Source: an uncultured Atopobium sp.
GTDB taxonomy: Bacteria > Actinomycetota > Coriobacteriia > Coriobacteriales > Atopobiaceae
Direction: 5' to 3'
Assembly (NCBI GenBank): GCA_937990665.1
Contig: CALKRF010000073.1
Location: 1-25,470, forward strand
DNA: 25,470 nt
Position 1 is the first letter of the stretch. The number at the start of each line of letters is the position of its first letter. The translations under genes were made by a program, and so were the position numbers. The notes beneath the pieces were generated by a model. It searched no databases, was not told the origin of the DNA, and was given only the letters and a program-made list of their open reading frames with translations. Shown in pieces: positions 7,498 to 15,430 of this stretch.

Positions 7498-9102
7498 ATG
7501 AAAGAGCACGTATTTAATAACCTTTCCCGTAAATCATTTTTACGTGGATCTTTGGCGGCTGCCGTTGCCGCCGGTTCTGCTTCACTACTTTCTGCTTGTG
7601 GCGGTTCAGCTGGCGGAGACGCAGAGAAAAAGGTATTGCGCTTTGGTGTAAACAACCCAAAGGTAACCTTTGATACTCAGAAGACTTCTGGTTCTGTTGG
7701 TGTATCTGAGGCAGTTGCAGAGTCTTTGCTGGTACTTAATCCAGACACAAAAGAAATTGAGCCAAACCTGGTAACTGGCCTTCCTACTGTCTCTGATGAT
7801 GGCCTTACCTACTCATATGAGCTTAAGGATGGCGTCAAATTCCACAATGGAGAAACCCTTAAGGCGTCTGACGTTAAGTACACCTTCACGCGTATGTTCT
7901 TGCCTGCTACCAAGGCAACCTCAATTGATTCCTATGCGTACATTGAGGGCGCTAAAGACATTATTGCTGGTAAAACTGAAGAGCTTTCTGGCATTGTTAT
8001 TAAGGACGACCGTCACTTTGACATCAAACTGACACAGCCTTATTCAACCTTCAACGCAATCATGGCTCAGTTCTATGCAGTTATCTACCCAGAGAAGGCC
8101 TGTAAAGAGGCTGGTGAGGCATGGGGCACTGAGACCAACTTTATTGGTACTGGTGCTTTCAAGCTTGTCTCTAATGACAGCACCACAGAAGTTGTTCTTG
8201 AGGGATTTGCTGATTACCATGAGGGTAAGCCTGGCCTGGATGAGCTCAGATTTGTCTACATTGACGATGCCAACACCCGTATTCTTAACTACAAGAACAA
8301 CGATGTTGACCTGGTCTTTATTTCTCAGTCTCTTATCCAGCAGTACCAAAATGATGAGTCTATCTCCAAAGAGATTGTCAACTACACCCCTGCATCTACG
8401 CAGTTTGTAAACTTGAACCTTAAGAGCGAGAATCTCAAAGATGTTCGCGTCCGTCAGGCGCTCTCTATGGCAATTGACAGAGATACTATTTGCAGCACCA
8501 TTCTTTCTGGTGTTGCCAAACCTGCAAAGTCGTTTATCCCATCTTCTGAGACTGGCTACAATGAGTCCGCTCCAGAGTTTGAGTACAACGTAGACAAGGC
8601 AAAGCAGCTTCTTGCACAGGCAGGTGTTTCTAACCTCACTCTTAACGCACAGGTCAGAAGCCAGGATCAGAACCTCATGGTTGCCCTTCAGGATGCTTGG
8701 TCCAAGATTGGCGTTACCTGTAACGTAAGTGTTATTGACTCTGGCGTTTGGAGCGACGCACGTACCAACGGAGAACTTGAGGTTACCCTCGTCACATGGT
8801 CTACCCTCTCCTTCCAGGGTGTTGAGCACATGGGCTCTTACTTCCGCTCTGACCGCGCTGCAAAGAAGTCTTCCTTCTACAACAGCACCGAGTTTGACAG
8901 CCTGGTTGATCAGGCTCGTTCAACCGTTAATGACAACGATAAGGTCCTGGAGCTTACCCGTCAGGCAGACAGTCTTATGACTCACACAGACTATGCTTGC
9001 CTGCCTATCGACTGGCCTCAGATGCCTTACGTCTTGAAGCCAGAGTTTACCGGCCTCACCGTTTTGGTTAACCCTCACTTCGATAAGGTTAAGAAGAAGT
9101 AA
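7498..9102 (+). CDS. Oligopeptide ABC transporter substrate-binding lipoprotein (family 5)
   Basis: Extracellular peptide receptor of 534 residues. The N-terminus has a signal with SRKSFLRG and ends in the lipobox LLSAC (Cys34), followed by a Gly-rich linker. The SBP_bac_5 fold is plain: LKDGVKFHNGETLKASDVKY, then the VRQALSMAIDR segment that marks OppA/DppA proteins. GGAAGG precedes the ATG by 7 bases. It is a paralogue of the binding protein at 13472-15118; both share the order KKxLR(F/Y)G, ASDVKYTFxRMF and AAKKSSFYN. It points toward the oppBCDF run from the other side and shares a terminator with oppF, so it likely offers the same transporter a different peptide preference. That last point is inference. 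Confidence 0.92.
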   Translation: MKEHVFNNLSRKSFLRGSLAAAVAAGSASLLSACGGSAGGDAEKKVLRFGVNNPKVTFDTQKTSGSVGVSEAVAESLLVLNPDTKEIEPNLVTGLPTVSDDGLTYSYELKDGVKFHNGETLKASDVKYTFTRMFLPATKATSIDSYAYIEGAKDIIAGKTEELSGIVIKDDRHFDIKLTQPYSTFNAIMAQFYAVIYPEKACKEAGEAWGTETNFIGTGAFKLVSNDSTTEVVLEGFADYHEGKPGLDELRFVYIDDANTRILNYKNNDVDLVFISQSLIQQYQNDESISKEIVNYTPASTQFVNLNLKSENLKDVRVRQALSMAIDRDTICSTILSGVAKPAKSFIPSSETGYNESAPEFEYNVDKAKQLLAQAGVSNLTLNAQVRSQDQNLMVALQDAWSKIGVTCNVSVIDSGVWSDARTNGELEVTLVTWSTLSFQGVEHMGSYFRSDRAAKKSSFYNSTEFDSLVDQARSTVNDNDKVLELTRQADSLMTHTDYACLPIDWPQMPYVLKPEFTGLTVLVNPHFDKVKKK

Positions 9103-9122
9103 GCGTTTCTTTCATACAAAAC

Positions 9123-9158
9123 AAGGGCGAGAAGATCGATTGGTCTTCTCGCCCTTTT
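9123..9158. terminator. Bidirectional intrinsic terminator built from two inverted repeat words
   Basis: Arms AAGGGCGAGAAGA (9123-9135) and TCTTCTCGCCCTT (9144-9156) form a perfect 13-bp stem with an 8-base loop. TTTT follows on the plus strand, and TTGTTTTG on the minus strand. It serves the + strand peptide-binding gene and the convergent oppF. Each arm contains one copy of the GGCGAGAAGANC word, in inverted orientation. Confidence 0.92.
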
Positions 9159-9197
9159 GTGTTTGTAAGCCGTTTTAAGACACGACAACAAAATGCA

Positions 9198-10310
9198 CTA
9201 CTCGGAAATCTTCTCCTCAAGGCGCGCTTCTTCTACGGCCTTCTGAGCCGCCTCAATAGCATGTGCAACCTGAGGTGTGCGGTCAGCATCAGAGAGCGAC
9301 GCATCGTACAGGTGGCAGGCGCAGAAGTGACCTGGCTCAGCCTCAATGCGCTCAGGAACGCGCTCGGAGCAAACCTTCATTGCCTTAGGGCAGCGCGTGT
9401 GGAATACGCAGCCTGAAGGTGGATTTGCAGGGCTTGGAACATCGCCTTGGAGAATGCGCTTTTCCTGGATGCGCTCGTGACGAATACGAGGAATAACGTC
9501 AAGAAGTGCCTGAGTATAGGGGTGCAGAGGATGCTCAAAGAGGGCGTCTTTAGTAGCAAACTCCATCTGGTGGCCCAGGTACATGACCATAACAGTATCT
9601 GCAATGTGGCGGACAACAGAGAGGTCGTGGCTAATAAAGATGTATGCCAGACCGTGATCTTTCTGCAGCTCTTCAAGCAGGTTAATTACCTTTGCCTGAA
9701 CAGAAACGTCCAGTGCAGAAACAGGCTCATCGCAGACAACAATCTCTGGCTCAAGCACAATAGCGCGCGCGATACCAATACGCTGACGCTGACCACCCGA
9801 GAACTCATGAGGGTAGCGGTACTTGAACTCAAGGTTAAGGCCAACTTCCTCCATAACCTCTTCAATACGAGCGTCGCGCTCGGCCTTTGTCTTATACGTA
9901 CCCGCAATATCAATTGGCTCGCCAATGATATCCATAACAGTCATACGAGGGTTCAGCGAGCTGTAAGGATCTTGGAAGATAAGCTTCATCTTCTGACGTG
10001 CGCGCTTGAGATCTTCTCCCTTAAGTGAGGTGAAGTCTTCCCCATCAAGCTCAACCGTACCAGAGGTTGGCTCGGTGAGACGCAGCACGCACTTGCCAGT
10101 TGTAGACTTTCCGCAGCCAGACTCGCCAACAATAGCCAGAGTCTCTTTGCGCCTAAGGTCAAACGAAACATCCTCAACCGCATGAACTGAAGCGTTTGAA
10201 CGACCAAAAACACCGTTTTTAATGGGGAATCGCTTAACCAAGTTCTTTACGGACAAGATGGTTTTCTCGCCAGAAAGGTCCTTGATGTCTGTGTTCTTCT
10301 CTTCTGCCAT
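9198..10310 (-). CDS. oppF: Oligopeptide ABC transporter ATP-binding protein OppF-type
   Basis: One of the two ATPases powering oligopeptide import; 370 residues, last gene of the opp operon. Walker A GESGCGKST (62-70), Q-loop FQDPYSSLNPRMT, signature FSGGQRQR (170-177), Walker B IVVCDEPVSALD (190-201) and H-loop SHD are all intact. The C-terminal oligo_HPY extension contains the Cys pattern CVFHTRCPKAMKVC plus a later Cys, spaced as in family members shown to bind an iron-sulfur cluster. About 45 residues beyond that form a charged, probably helical tail ending EEARLEEKISE. The ATG lies 2 bases after the oppD stop, with GGTGAG as ribosome binding site. Confidence 0.93.
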   Translation of the reverse strand: MAEEKNTDIKDLSGEKTILSVKNLVKRFPIKNGVFGRSNASVHAVEDVSFDLRRKETLAIVGESGCGKSTTGKCVLRLTEPTSGTVELDGEDFTSLKGEDLKRARQKMKLIFQDPYSSLNPRMTVMDIIGEPIDIAGTYKTKAERDARIEEVMEEVGLNLEFKYRYPHEFSGGQRQRIGIARAIVLEPEIVVCDEPVSALDVSVQAKVINLLEELQKDHGLAYIFISHDLSVVRHIADTVMVMYLGHQMEFATKDALFEHPLHPYTQALLDVIPRIRHERIQEKRILQGDVPSPANPPSGCVFHTRCPKAMKVCSERVPERIEAEPGHFCACHLYDASLSDADRTPQVAHAIEAAQKAVEEARLEEKISE

Positions 10311-10312
10311 GA

Positions 10313-11479
10313 CTACTCACCCCACTCATCAGTGTATTTCCAACAGCTGACAGTATGGCAATTGTCTTCACCAACAGCAGTCAAGCTAGGACGACGATTC
10401 TTACAAATGTCCTTAGCAAACGGACAACGTGGATGGAATGGGCAACCAGAAGGCATATGCGAAAGCATAGGAACGCTACCAGGAATTGCATAGAGTTCCT
10501 TAGTATGCTCGTCAAAGGATGGAATAGACGCAATCAAGCCCTGAGCATAAGGGTGCAGAGGGTTAGTAAAGAGCTCTGCAGACTGCGCATACTCAACACG
10601 ATGACCAGCGTACATGACAAGAACCCAGTCAGCCATCTCGGAAACAACGCCCATGTCGTGTGTAATCAACATGACAGCGGTGCCCAAATCTTGCTTCATG
10701 CGATCGATAATCTGCAAAATCTGTGCCTGAACCGTTACGTCAAGAGCGGTTGTTGGCTCGTCGCAGATAAGCAATGATGGCTGGCAGGCAAGTGCCATAG
10801 CAATCATGACACGCTGGCGCATGCCACCAGAAAGCTCATGTGGATATGACGAGAAGACCTTCTCTGGTGCAGGAATGCCCACCAGCTTAATCATATCAAG
10901 GGCCTTCTGATCTGCCTCCTGTTTGCTCATGTTGGGATTATGAACAAGGATGCCCTCACGAATCTGAAGACCAGATTTCATAACAGGGTTCAAGGAGGTC
11001 ATAGGCTCCTGAAAAATCATGCCAATGCGATTACCGCGGAAGTCACGCATGCCACCACGAGGAAGCTGAGTTAAATCAGTTCCCTCAAAAATAATCTCTC
11101 CGCCAGTAATTTGTGCAGGAGGTGTGGGAAGTAGTCCCATAACAGACAGAGCTGTCATGGACTTACCGCAGCCAGACTCTCCTACTACCGCAAGAGTCTC
11201 TCCTTTTCGCATGATAAACGAGAGGTCACTTACTGCAGGAAGTGCGCCATCTTCGGTAAAAAGCGTGACATCAAGATGATTGACGTCGAGAAGAACGTTT
11301 TTCTTGCACTGCTCTTCTCGCTCCTTTTGAGCGGTCTCTTGCGCAAGGAGGCGCTCCTCAAGACTGCAAAATTGCACAGACTGACCGTTAGGACCCTCAA
11401 TGACGTGCTCAAATGACACATCTTTAGTCTCTTTTGTCTGATCACTCTCTTGTGCAAGAGTATCTGTATTTTCTGCCAT
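10313..11479 (-). CDS. oppD: Oligopeptide ABC transporter ATP-binding protein OppD-type
   Basis: Partner ATPase of OppF, 388 residues. Walker A GESGCGKS (100-107), Q-loop FQEPMTSLNP, signature LSGGMRQR, Walker B LLICDEPTTALD and H-loop THD are present. The C-terminal region has the family cysteines (CPFHPRCPFAKDIC). I place the start at the ATG at 11479 because AAAGGAGG lies 9 bases before it. The open frame extends to 11635 but that part overlaps oppC and reads as non-coding. Even with this start there is an unusual N-terminal extension of about 60 charged residues before the ABC core, which begins near NVLLDVNHLDV. The gap to oppC is 16 bases. Confidence 0.93.
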   Translation of the reverse strand: MAENTDTLAQESDQTKETKDVSFEHVIEGPNGQSVQFCSLEERLLAQETAQKEREEQCKKNVLLDVNHLDVTLFTEDGALPAVSDLSFIMRKGETLAVVGESGCGKSMTALSVMGLLPTPPAQITGGEIIFEGTDLTQLPRGGMRDFRGNRIGMIFQEPMTSLNPVMKSGLQIREGILVHNPNMSKQEADQKALDMIKLVGIPAPEKVFSSYPHELSGGMRQRVMIAMALACQPSLLICDEPTTALDVTVQAQILQIIDRMKQDLGTAVMLITHDMGVVSEMADWVLVMYAGHRVEYAQSAELFTNPLHPYAQGLIASIPSFDEHTKELYAIPGSVPMLSHMPSGCPFHPRCPFAKDICKNRRPSLTAVGEDNCHTVSCWKYTDEWGE

Positions 11480-11495
11480 AAACGTAACCTCCTTT

Positions 11496-12452
11496 CTAAG
11501 AACGCATCTTTGGATCAAGGGCGTCGCGAAGGGCGTCGCCAAGCAAGTTGAAAGACATAACTGTAATGATGATGACAATACCTGGGGCAATACTGTAGAG
11601 AGGCTGTGATGCAAGGTATGGCTGAGATGCTGCAATCATTTGGCCCCAACTTGCCTCAGGTGGCTGAACGCCCAATCCCAAGAACGAAAGTGTTGCCTCC
11701 GAAAGAATTGCGCTTGGAATGCCCAAGGTAGAAACAACAATCAGCGTTGACATACAGTTAGGCAAGAGATGTTTCATGATGATGCGGAAGCTATTACCGC
11801 CAGACAAAATACAAGACTGAATGTATTCAGAATTCTTCAGGCGCATGACATCGCCACGAATTAGCCTTGCGGTGGTAGTCCACATTAAAAGACCTAATGC
11901 AATATAGAGATTGATGAGACCTGGGCCCATAACAAACATAATCAAAATTGCAAAGAGCAAGAATGGGAAGCTGGAGAAAACCTGAATGATAAAAGATACA
12001 ACTGCATCCACCCAGCGACCGTAATATCCTGCTGCAACTCCTGCTACAAAGCCGATAAACAGGGCAATTGCCTGCGAAATAATACCAACAGAGAGAGAAA
12101 TCTGGCAGCCGTAAATAATACGAGAAAGAATGTCTCGGCCGTATTCATCAGTGCCAAGCAGATGTGCAAATGTTGGATTCTGATTCTGAATTGAAAGGTT
12201 TTGATCTTTGTAGCCATAGGGAGCAAGAACAGGAGCAAGAATTGCAATGACTACTAGAGCCAAAACAATGCCCAAGCAAATCATGCCCAGTTTATTTTTC
12301 TTAAAGATGTTCCAGCTAACCTGCCAATAGCTCTGCGCACGGACCTTTCCCGTGGCAGCCTGTTCTGCTTCTTGAGCCTTGGCGGCATCCTCAAGTACAG
12401 CTTCAGTCTTTTGGACCTTCTCGCTATTTTTATCGCTTGTAAACAAAGCCAT
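11496..12452 (-). CDS. oppC: Oligopeptide ABC transporter permease OppC-type
   Basis: Membrane subunit of the oligopeptide importer, 318 residues. A hydrophilic N-terminal stretch of about 40 residues is followed by a first membrane helix (about 55-75), the OppC_N segment, and an extracytoplasmic loop with HLLGTDEYGRDILSR, a hallmark of DppC/OppC. The C-terminal BPD_transp_1 domain contains the EAA loop near SILSGGNSFRIIMKHLLPN. The C-terminus DALDPKMRS is typical. The ATG overlaps the oppB stop codon by one base (TAATG), with an AGGAGG 11 bases upstream, so the two permeases are translationally coupled. Confidence 0.93.
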   Translation of the reverse strand: MALFTSDKNSEKVQKTEAVLEDAAKAQEAEQAATGKVRAQSYWQVSWNIFKKNKLGMICLGIVLALVVIAILAPVLAPYGYKDQNLSIQNQNPTFAHLLGTDEYGRDILSRIIYGCQISLSVGIISQAIALFIGFVAGVAAGYYGRWVDAVVSFIIQVFSSFPFLLFAILIMFVMGPGLINLYIALGLLMWTTTARLIRGDVMRLKNSEYIQSCILSGGNSFRIIMKHLLPNCMSTLIVVSTLGIPSAILSEATLSFLGLGVQPPEASWGQMIAASQPYLASQPLYSIAPGIVIIITVMSFNLLGDALRDALDPKMRS

Positions 12453-13387
12453 TACTCTGATGCCTCCTCTCCAAGACGAATTCGTGGATCAACTACTGCG
12501 TACAAAATATCAACAAGTAAATAAATCACAACGCAGATAATTGCCACGTACATGACACTACCCTGAATCAGCGGCAGGTCACGAGCATTAATTGCATCAA
12601 TAAGCAACTTACCCATACCGTTCATATTAAAGATCTGCTCAATGATGATGGAACCAGTAAGGATATCTCCCAGCTGAGATCCAGCAATAGTAATAATGGG
12701 AATCAGAGCATTTCTGAGCGCATGCTTCAAAACAATAGCAGAGCGCTTTAAGCCCTTAGCTTCAGCAGTTCTGATGTAGTCCTGGTTTAATACATCCAGC
12801 ATACTGGTCCTGGTAACGCGGGCAATACTTGCTGCATAACGAGAGCCCAGTGCAATAACAGGAAGAACGTACGCGGAAGGAGTTTTAACGCCAGAGAGTG
12901 GGAACCACTTGAGCGTCAAAGCAAAAATAATCTGCAGTACTAATGCCACCCAAAATGATGGAGCAGAAATACCAAAGATTGCAGCTGACATAAGTGTTCT
13001 ATCAAGCCATTTGCCATGGTTAACCGCGGCGAGAATACCCATCAAAAGGCCAAGCACTACAGCAAAGAGATATGCAAACACCGCCAAGCGCAGCGTAACA
13101 ACTAAGGCCTTGGTCAGAAGTGCAATGACAGGTCGCTTCTGAGTGTAAGAGGTTCCAAAATCTCCACCAAGCATTTTTACAAACCAGTTTGCATACTGCT
13201 CTGGGATTGGCTTATCAAGACCCATGGTATGACGGACCTGCTGAACCGTAGCTTCATCAGCCATATCGCCCATCATGACTCGTACTGGGTCACCTGGGAC
13301 AATGTTCAAGACAAAAAACGTTAAAGCAGAAATGCAAACTACAACGCTCACTGCTTGAAGGATTCGTTTGATTAGAAACGATCTCAC
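12452..13387 (-). CDS. oppB: Oligopeptide ABC transporter permease OppB-type
   Basis: Membrane subunit that pairs with OppC, 311 residues with about six membrane helices. The N-terminal helix and the loop FFVLNIVPGDPVRVMMG are characteristic of DppB/OppB. The EAA motif is visible around RTAEAKGLKRSAIVLKHALR, and the C-terminus ends VVDPRIRLG as in the family. The start is a GTG at 13387, with GAGGAG 7 bases before it. It is separated from the binding-protein gene by 84 bases that hold a hairpin, an arrangement commonly associated with binding protein being made in excess over the membrane subunits. Confidence 0.93.
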   Translation of the reverse strand: MRSFLIKRILQAVSVVVCISALTFFVLNIVPGDPVRVMMGDMADEATVQQVRHTMGLDKPIPEQYANWFVKMLGGDFGTSYTQKRPVIALLTKALVVTLRLAVFAYLFAVVLGLLMGILAAVNHGKWLDRTLMSAAIFGISAPSFWVALVLQIIFALTLKWFPLSGVKTPSAYVLPVIALGSRYAASIARVTRTSMLDVLNQDYIRTAEAKGLKRSAIVLKHALRNALIPIITIAGSQLGDILTGSIIIEQIFNMNGMGKLLIDAINARDLPLIQGSVMYVAIICVVIYLLVDILYAVVDPRIRLGEEASE

Positions 13388-13410
13388 TCCTGAGCTCCTC
13401 TCCCCTCAAG

Positions 13411-13447
13411 AAAATGAAGCGGCATCCAAGAATCTTAGATGCCGCTT
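13411..13447 (-). terminator. Intercistronic hairpin, probable partial terminator
   Basis: Arms AAGCGGCATC and GATGCCGCTT form a perfect 10-bp stem with an 11-base loop, 24 bases after the binding-protein stop on the minus strand. The following sequence is T-rich but interrupted (CATTTTCTT). This suggests a leaky terminator or a 3'-end stabiliser that lowers expression of oppBCDF relative to the binding protein. Confidence 0.65.
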
Positions 13448-13471
13448 TAAAGTTTATAGCAAGTTTGCTAC

Positions 13472-15118
13472 TTAGTCCTCTGGAACGGTGTAATCGGAAT
13501 TTGATGTATCAATATCAATATCAAAAAAGTGATAGATCAAGTTTCCAACCTTAGCGTTCTTGACGTACTTCTTAGCGACAAAGGAGTTCTTTGGCCAGTA
13601 CAGAGGAAGTGTTGCAAAGTCTGTACGTGTGAGCAGGTTGTCTGCGTCCTTGTAATCCTCTGTTCTCTTGTCCTTGTTAGACTCAGAGCGACCCTCAACA
13701 AGAAGCTTGTCAAACTCTGGGTTGTTGTAGAAGGAAGACTTCTTTGCAGCGTTGGTGCTGTAGAAGTAGGTGTAGAGGTGCTGATCGCCATCAGCAAACA
13801 GTGGATACCAACCAAGGGTAGTAATCTGAAGGTTACCAGCAGCCCAGTCAGTGTTCCAAACTGCGTTGTCCTCTACCTGGACATCAAGGGTAACGCCAAT
13901 CTTGCTCCAATACTCCTGGACAGCAACAAGGAGCTTCTCGTAAGACTTTCTAACCTTTGCAGAAAGCTTAAGACCAGAAACACCAGCCTCAGAGAGAAGA
14001 GACTTAGCCTTCTCTGGATCATACGCAAAAGCAGGTGCGCTCTTGTCGTAACCAGGGGTTGCTGGTGCAAGCCAACCGCTAGCAACGGTACCGTTACCGG
14101 AAGCAATGTTGTCAACAAGCTCCTGGCGGTTAATTGCCAAGGAGAGTGCCTGACGAACCTTAGGATCAGTAAGCTCAAAGCCCTCTTTGAGGTTGAGGTT
14201 GATGAAGTTAACACCAAGAGTCTGATATGCAGTGATAAGGTCCTTGACGTCAGCATCGCTTGAATACTGCTGATACAGAGAAGATGGAAGATCGCAGAAG
14301 TCAATATCGTTGTTTTTGAATGCAAGCAGCTGAGTGTTGGAATCGTCGTAGTAGTGAATACGAATCTCATCCAGAGCAGGCTTACCATCATGGTAGTCAT
14401 CAAAGCGCTCGAGAACTACCTCAGTGGTGTCATCGTTGCTCTTAATCTTGTACTTACCAGTACCAATGAGGTTAGTACCGGTACCCCAATCAGCACCAGC
14501 AGCCTCGCAAGCCTTCTCTGGGAAGATGCAAGCATAGGAAATACCAAGAACGCTTACAAAGACAATGTAAGGCTCAGAGAGCGTAAAGGTAAAGTGAGTG
14601 TCGTCCTGAACAGTCAGGCCCTCAAGCTCAGTAGCCTTACCAGCAAGCATCTCTGGAGCGCCCTTGATCTTATCAAAGAAGCTGGTAGAGAGAGCCTTGG
14701 TCTCTGGCTTAAACATACGCTCAAAGGTGTACTTAACGTCCTTTGCGGTCAAAGTAGTACCATCGTGGAACTTAATACCCTCTTTGAGCTCGCACTTAAG
14801 GGTGACACCATCAGACTCAAAGGTTGGAATCTCTTTAAGCAGGCAGGTAACAAGCTCGTTATCCTCAGTCCAACGAAGCAAAGACTCGCAAACAGAGTCT
14901 GCAACACATGCGGACTGTGAGTTGTTTGCACGCTGCATATCAAGGCCCTGCTTAGAGTTTGCAGAACCATAGCGAAGAATCTTCTTCTTATCAGATGCCT
15001 GAGGAGTATCAGTGGAGGAAGGATTGCAGCCAGTCAACATCATAGATGCGCCACCACCAGCCGCTACCATACCTGATGCCTTCAAAAAATTACGACGGCT
15101 TAGTGAGTTCTCCAGCAT
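13472..15118 (-). CDS. oppA: Oligopeptide ABC transporter substrate-binding lipoprotein (family 5), opp operon
   Basis: Extracellular peptide receptor of 548 residues and first gene of the oppABCDF run. It has a clear twin-arginine signal (SRRNFLKASG, Arg8-Arg9) with lipobox MLTGC (Cys31), so export through Tat and lipid anchoring are likely. The SBP_bac_5 domain follows with LKEGIKFHDGTTLTAKDVKY and VRQALSLAINR. The ATG is preceded by AAGAAGGG at 5 bases. The leader contains an alternative pairing: TAACCC at 15171-15166 (minus strand) can pair either with the adjacent GGGTT or with the GGGTTA next to the start codon. It is a clear paralogue of the protein at 7498-9102. The gene symbol is by role and position. 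Confidence 0.93.
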   Translation of the reverse strand: MLENSLSRRNFLKASGMVAAGGGASMMLTGCNPSSTDTPQASDKKKILRYGSANSKQGLDMQRANNSQSACVADSVCESLLRWTEDNELVTCLLKEIPTFESDGVTLKCELKEGIKFHDGTTLTAKDVKYTFERMFKPETKALSTSFFDKIKGAPEMLAGKATELEGLTVQDDTHFTFTLSEPYIVFVSVLGISYACIFPEKACEAAGADWGTGTNLIGTGKYKIKSNDDTTEVVLERFDDYHDGKPALDEIRIHYYDDSNTQLLAFKNNDIDFCDLPSSLYQQYSSDADVKDLITAYQTLGVNFINLNLKEGFELTDPKVRQALSLAINRQELVDNIASGNGTVASGWLAPATPGYDKSAPAFAYDPEKAKSLLSEAGVSGLKLSAKVRKSYEKLLVAVQEYWSKIGVTLDVQVEDNAVWNTDWAAGNLQITTLGWYPLFADGDQHLYTYFYSTNAAKKSSFYNNPEFDKLLVEGRSESNKDKRTEDYKDADNLLTRTDFATLPLYWPKNSFVAKKYVKNAKVGNLIYHFFDIDIDTSNSDYTVPED

Positions 15119-15367
15119 GTTAACCCTTCTTTCTTATTAAAACGATTTATAAGACAACCCTGCTGGGGTTAGATAACTATACATAACAATTATCAGCATT
15201 TACCTATATATACCTAGGATGAAATAGACATGAAACATTAAATTGCGACGATAACAGCAAAATCTATTTACCTGCACTTTTTGTCTAACCATATAGGAAT
15301 TACCTATATTGAAACATAAAAATTGACTAAGCATTTTTGGACAGTTGTCCATTTTGTCTATAAAAAT
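15119..15367. promoter_or_regulatory. AT-rich region upstream of the opp operon with two dyad symmetries
   Basis: About 250 bases with no convincing gene. It contains a perfect 14-base dyad TGGACA-GT-TGTCCA (15338-15351). It also has an inverted repeat ATATAGG, 5 bases, CCTATAT (15291-15309), whose right half CCTATAT recurs at 15203 (CCTATATATACCTAGG). A small hairpin AACCC-TGCTG-GGGTT lies at 15156-15170. These look like operator or leader elements of the opp promoter, which must lie here, but I cannot assign -35 and -10 boxes with confidence. Confidence 0.45.
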
Positions 15368-15398
15368 ATTGGCAGGTACCAAAGAGATACCTGCCAAT
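15362..15398 (-). terminator. Intrinsic terminator of the LPXTG protein gene
   Basis: Minus-strand arms ATTGGCAGGTA and TACCTGCCAAT form a perfect 11-bp stem with a 9-base loop, followed by ATTTTTAT. It stands 33 bases after the stop codon. One CGAGAAGAAC repeat word (15413) lies between stop and stem. Confidence 0.9.
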
Positions 15399-15430
15399 AC
15401 AAATTCATGTAACGAGAAGAACGCTCTGTC

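Noticed and set aside
15200..15397. 65-codon minus-strand frame between the LPXTG gene and the opp operon
   Set aside because: Its only start is a TTG inside the stem of a terminator, with no ribosome binding site; the composition looks like AT-rich intergenic DNA.
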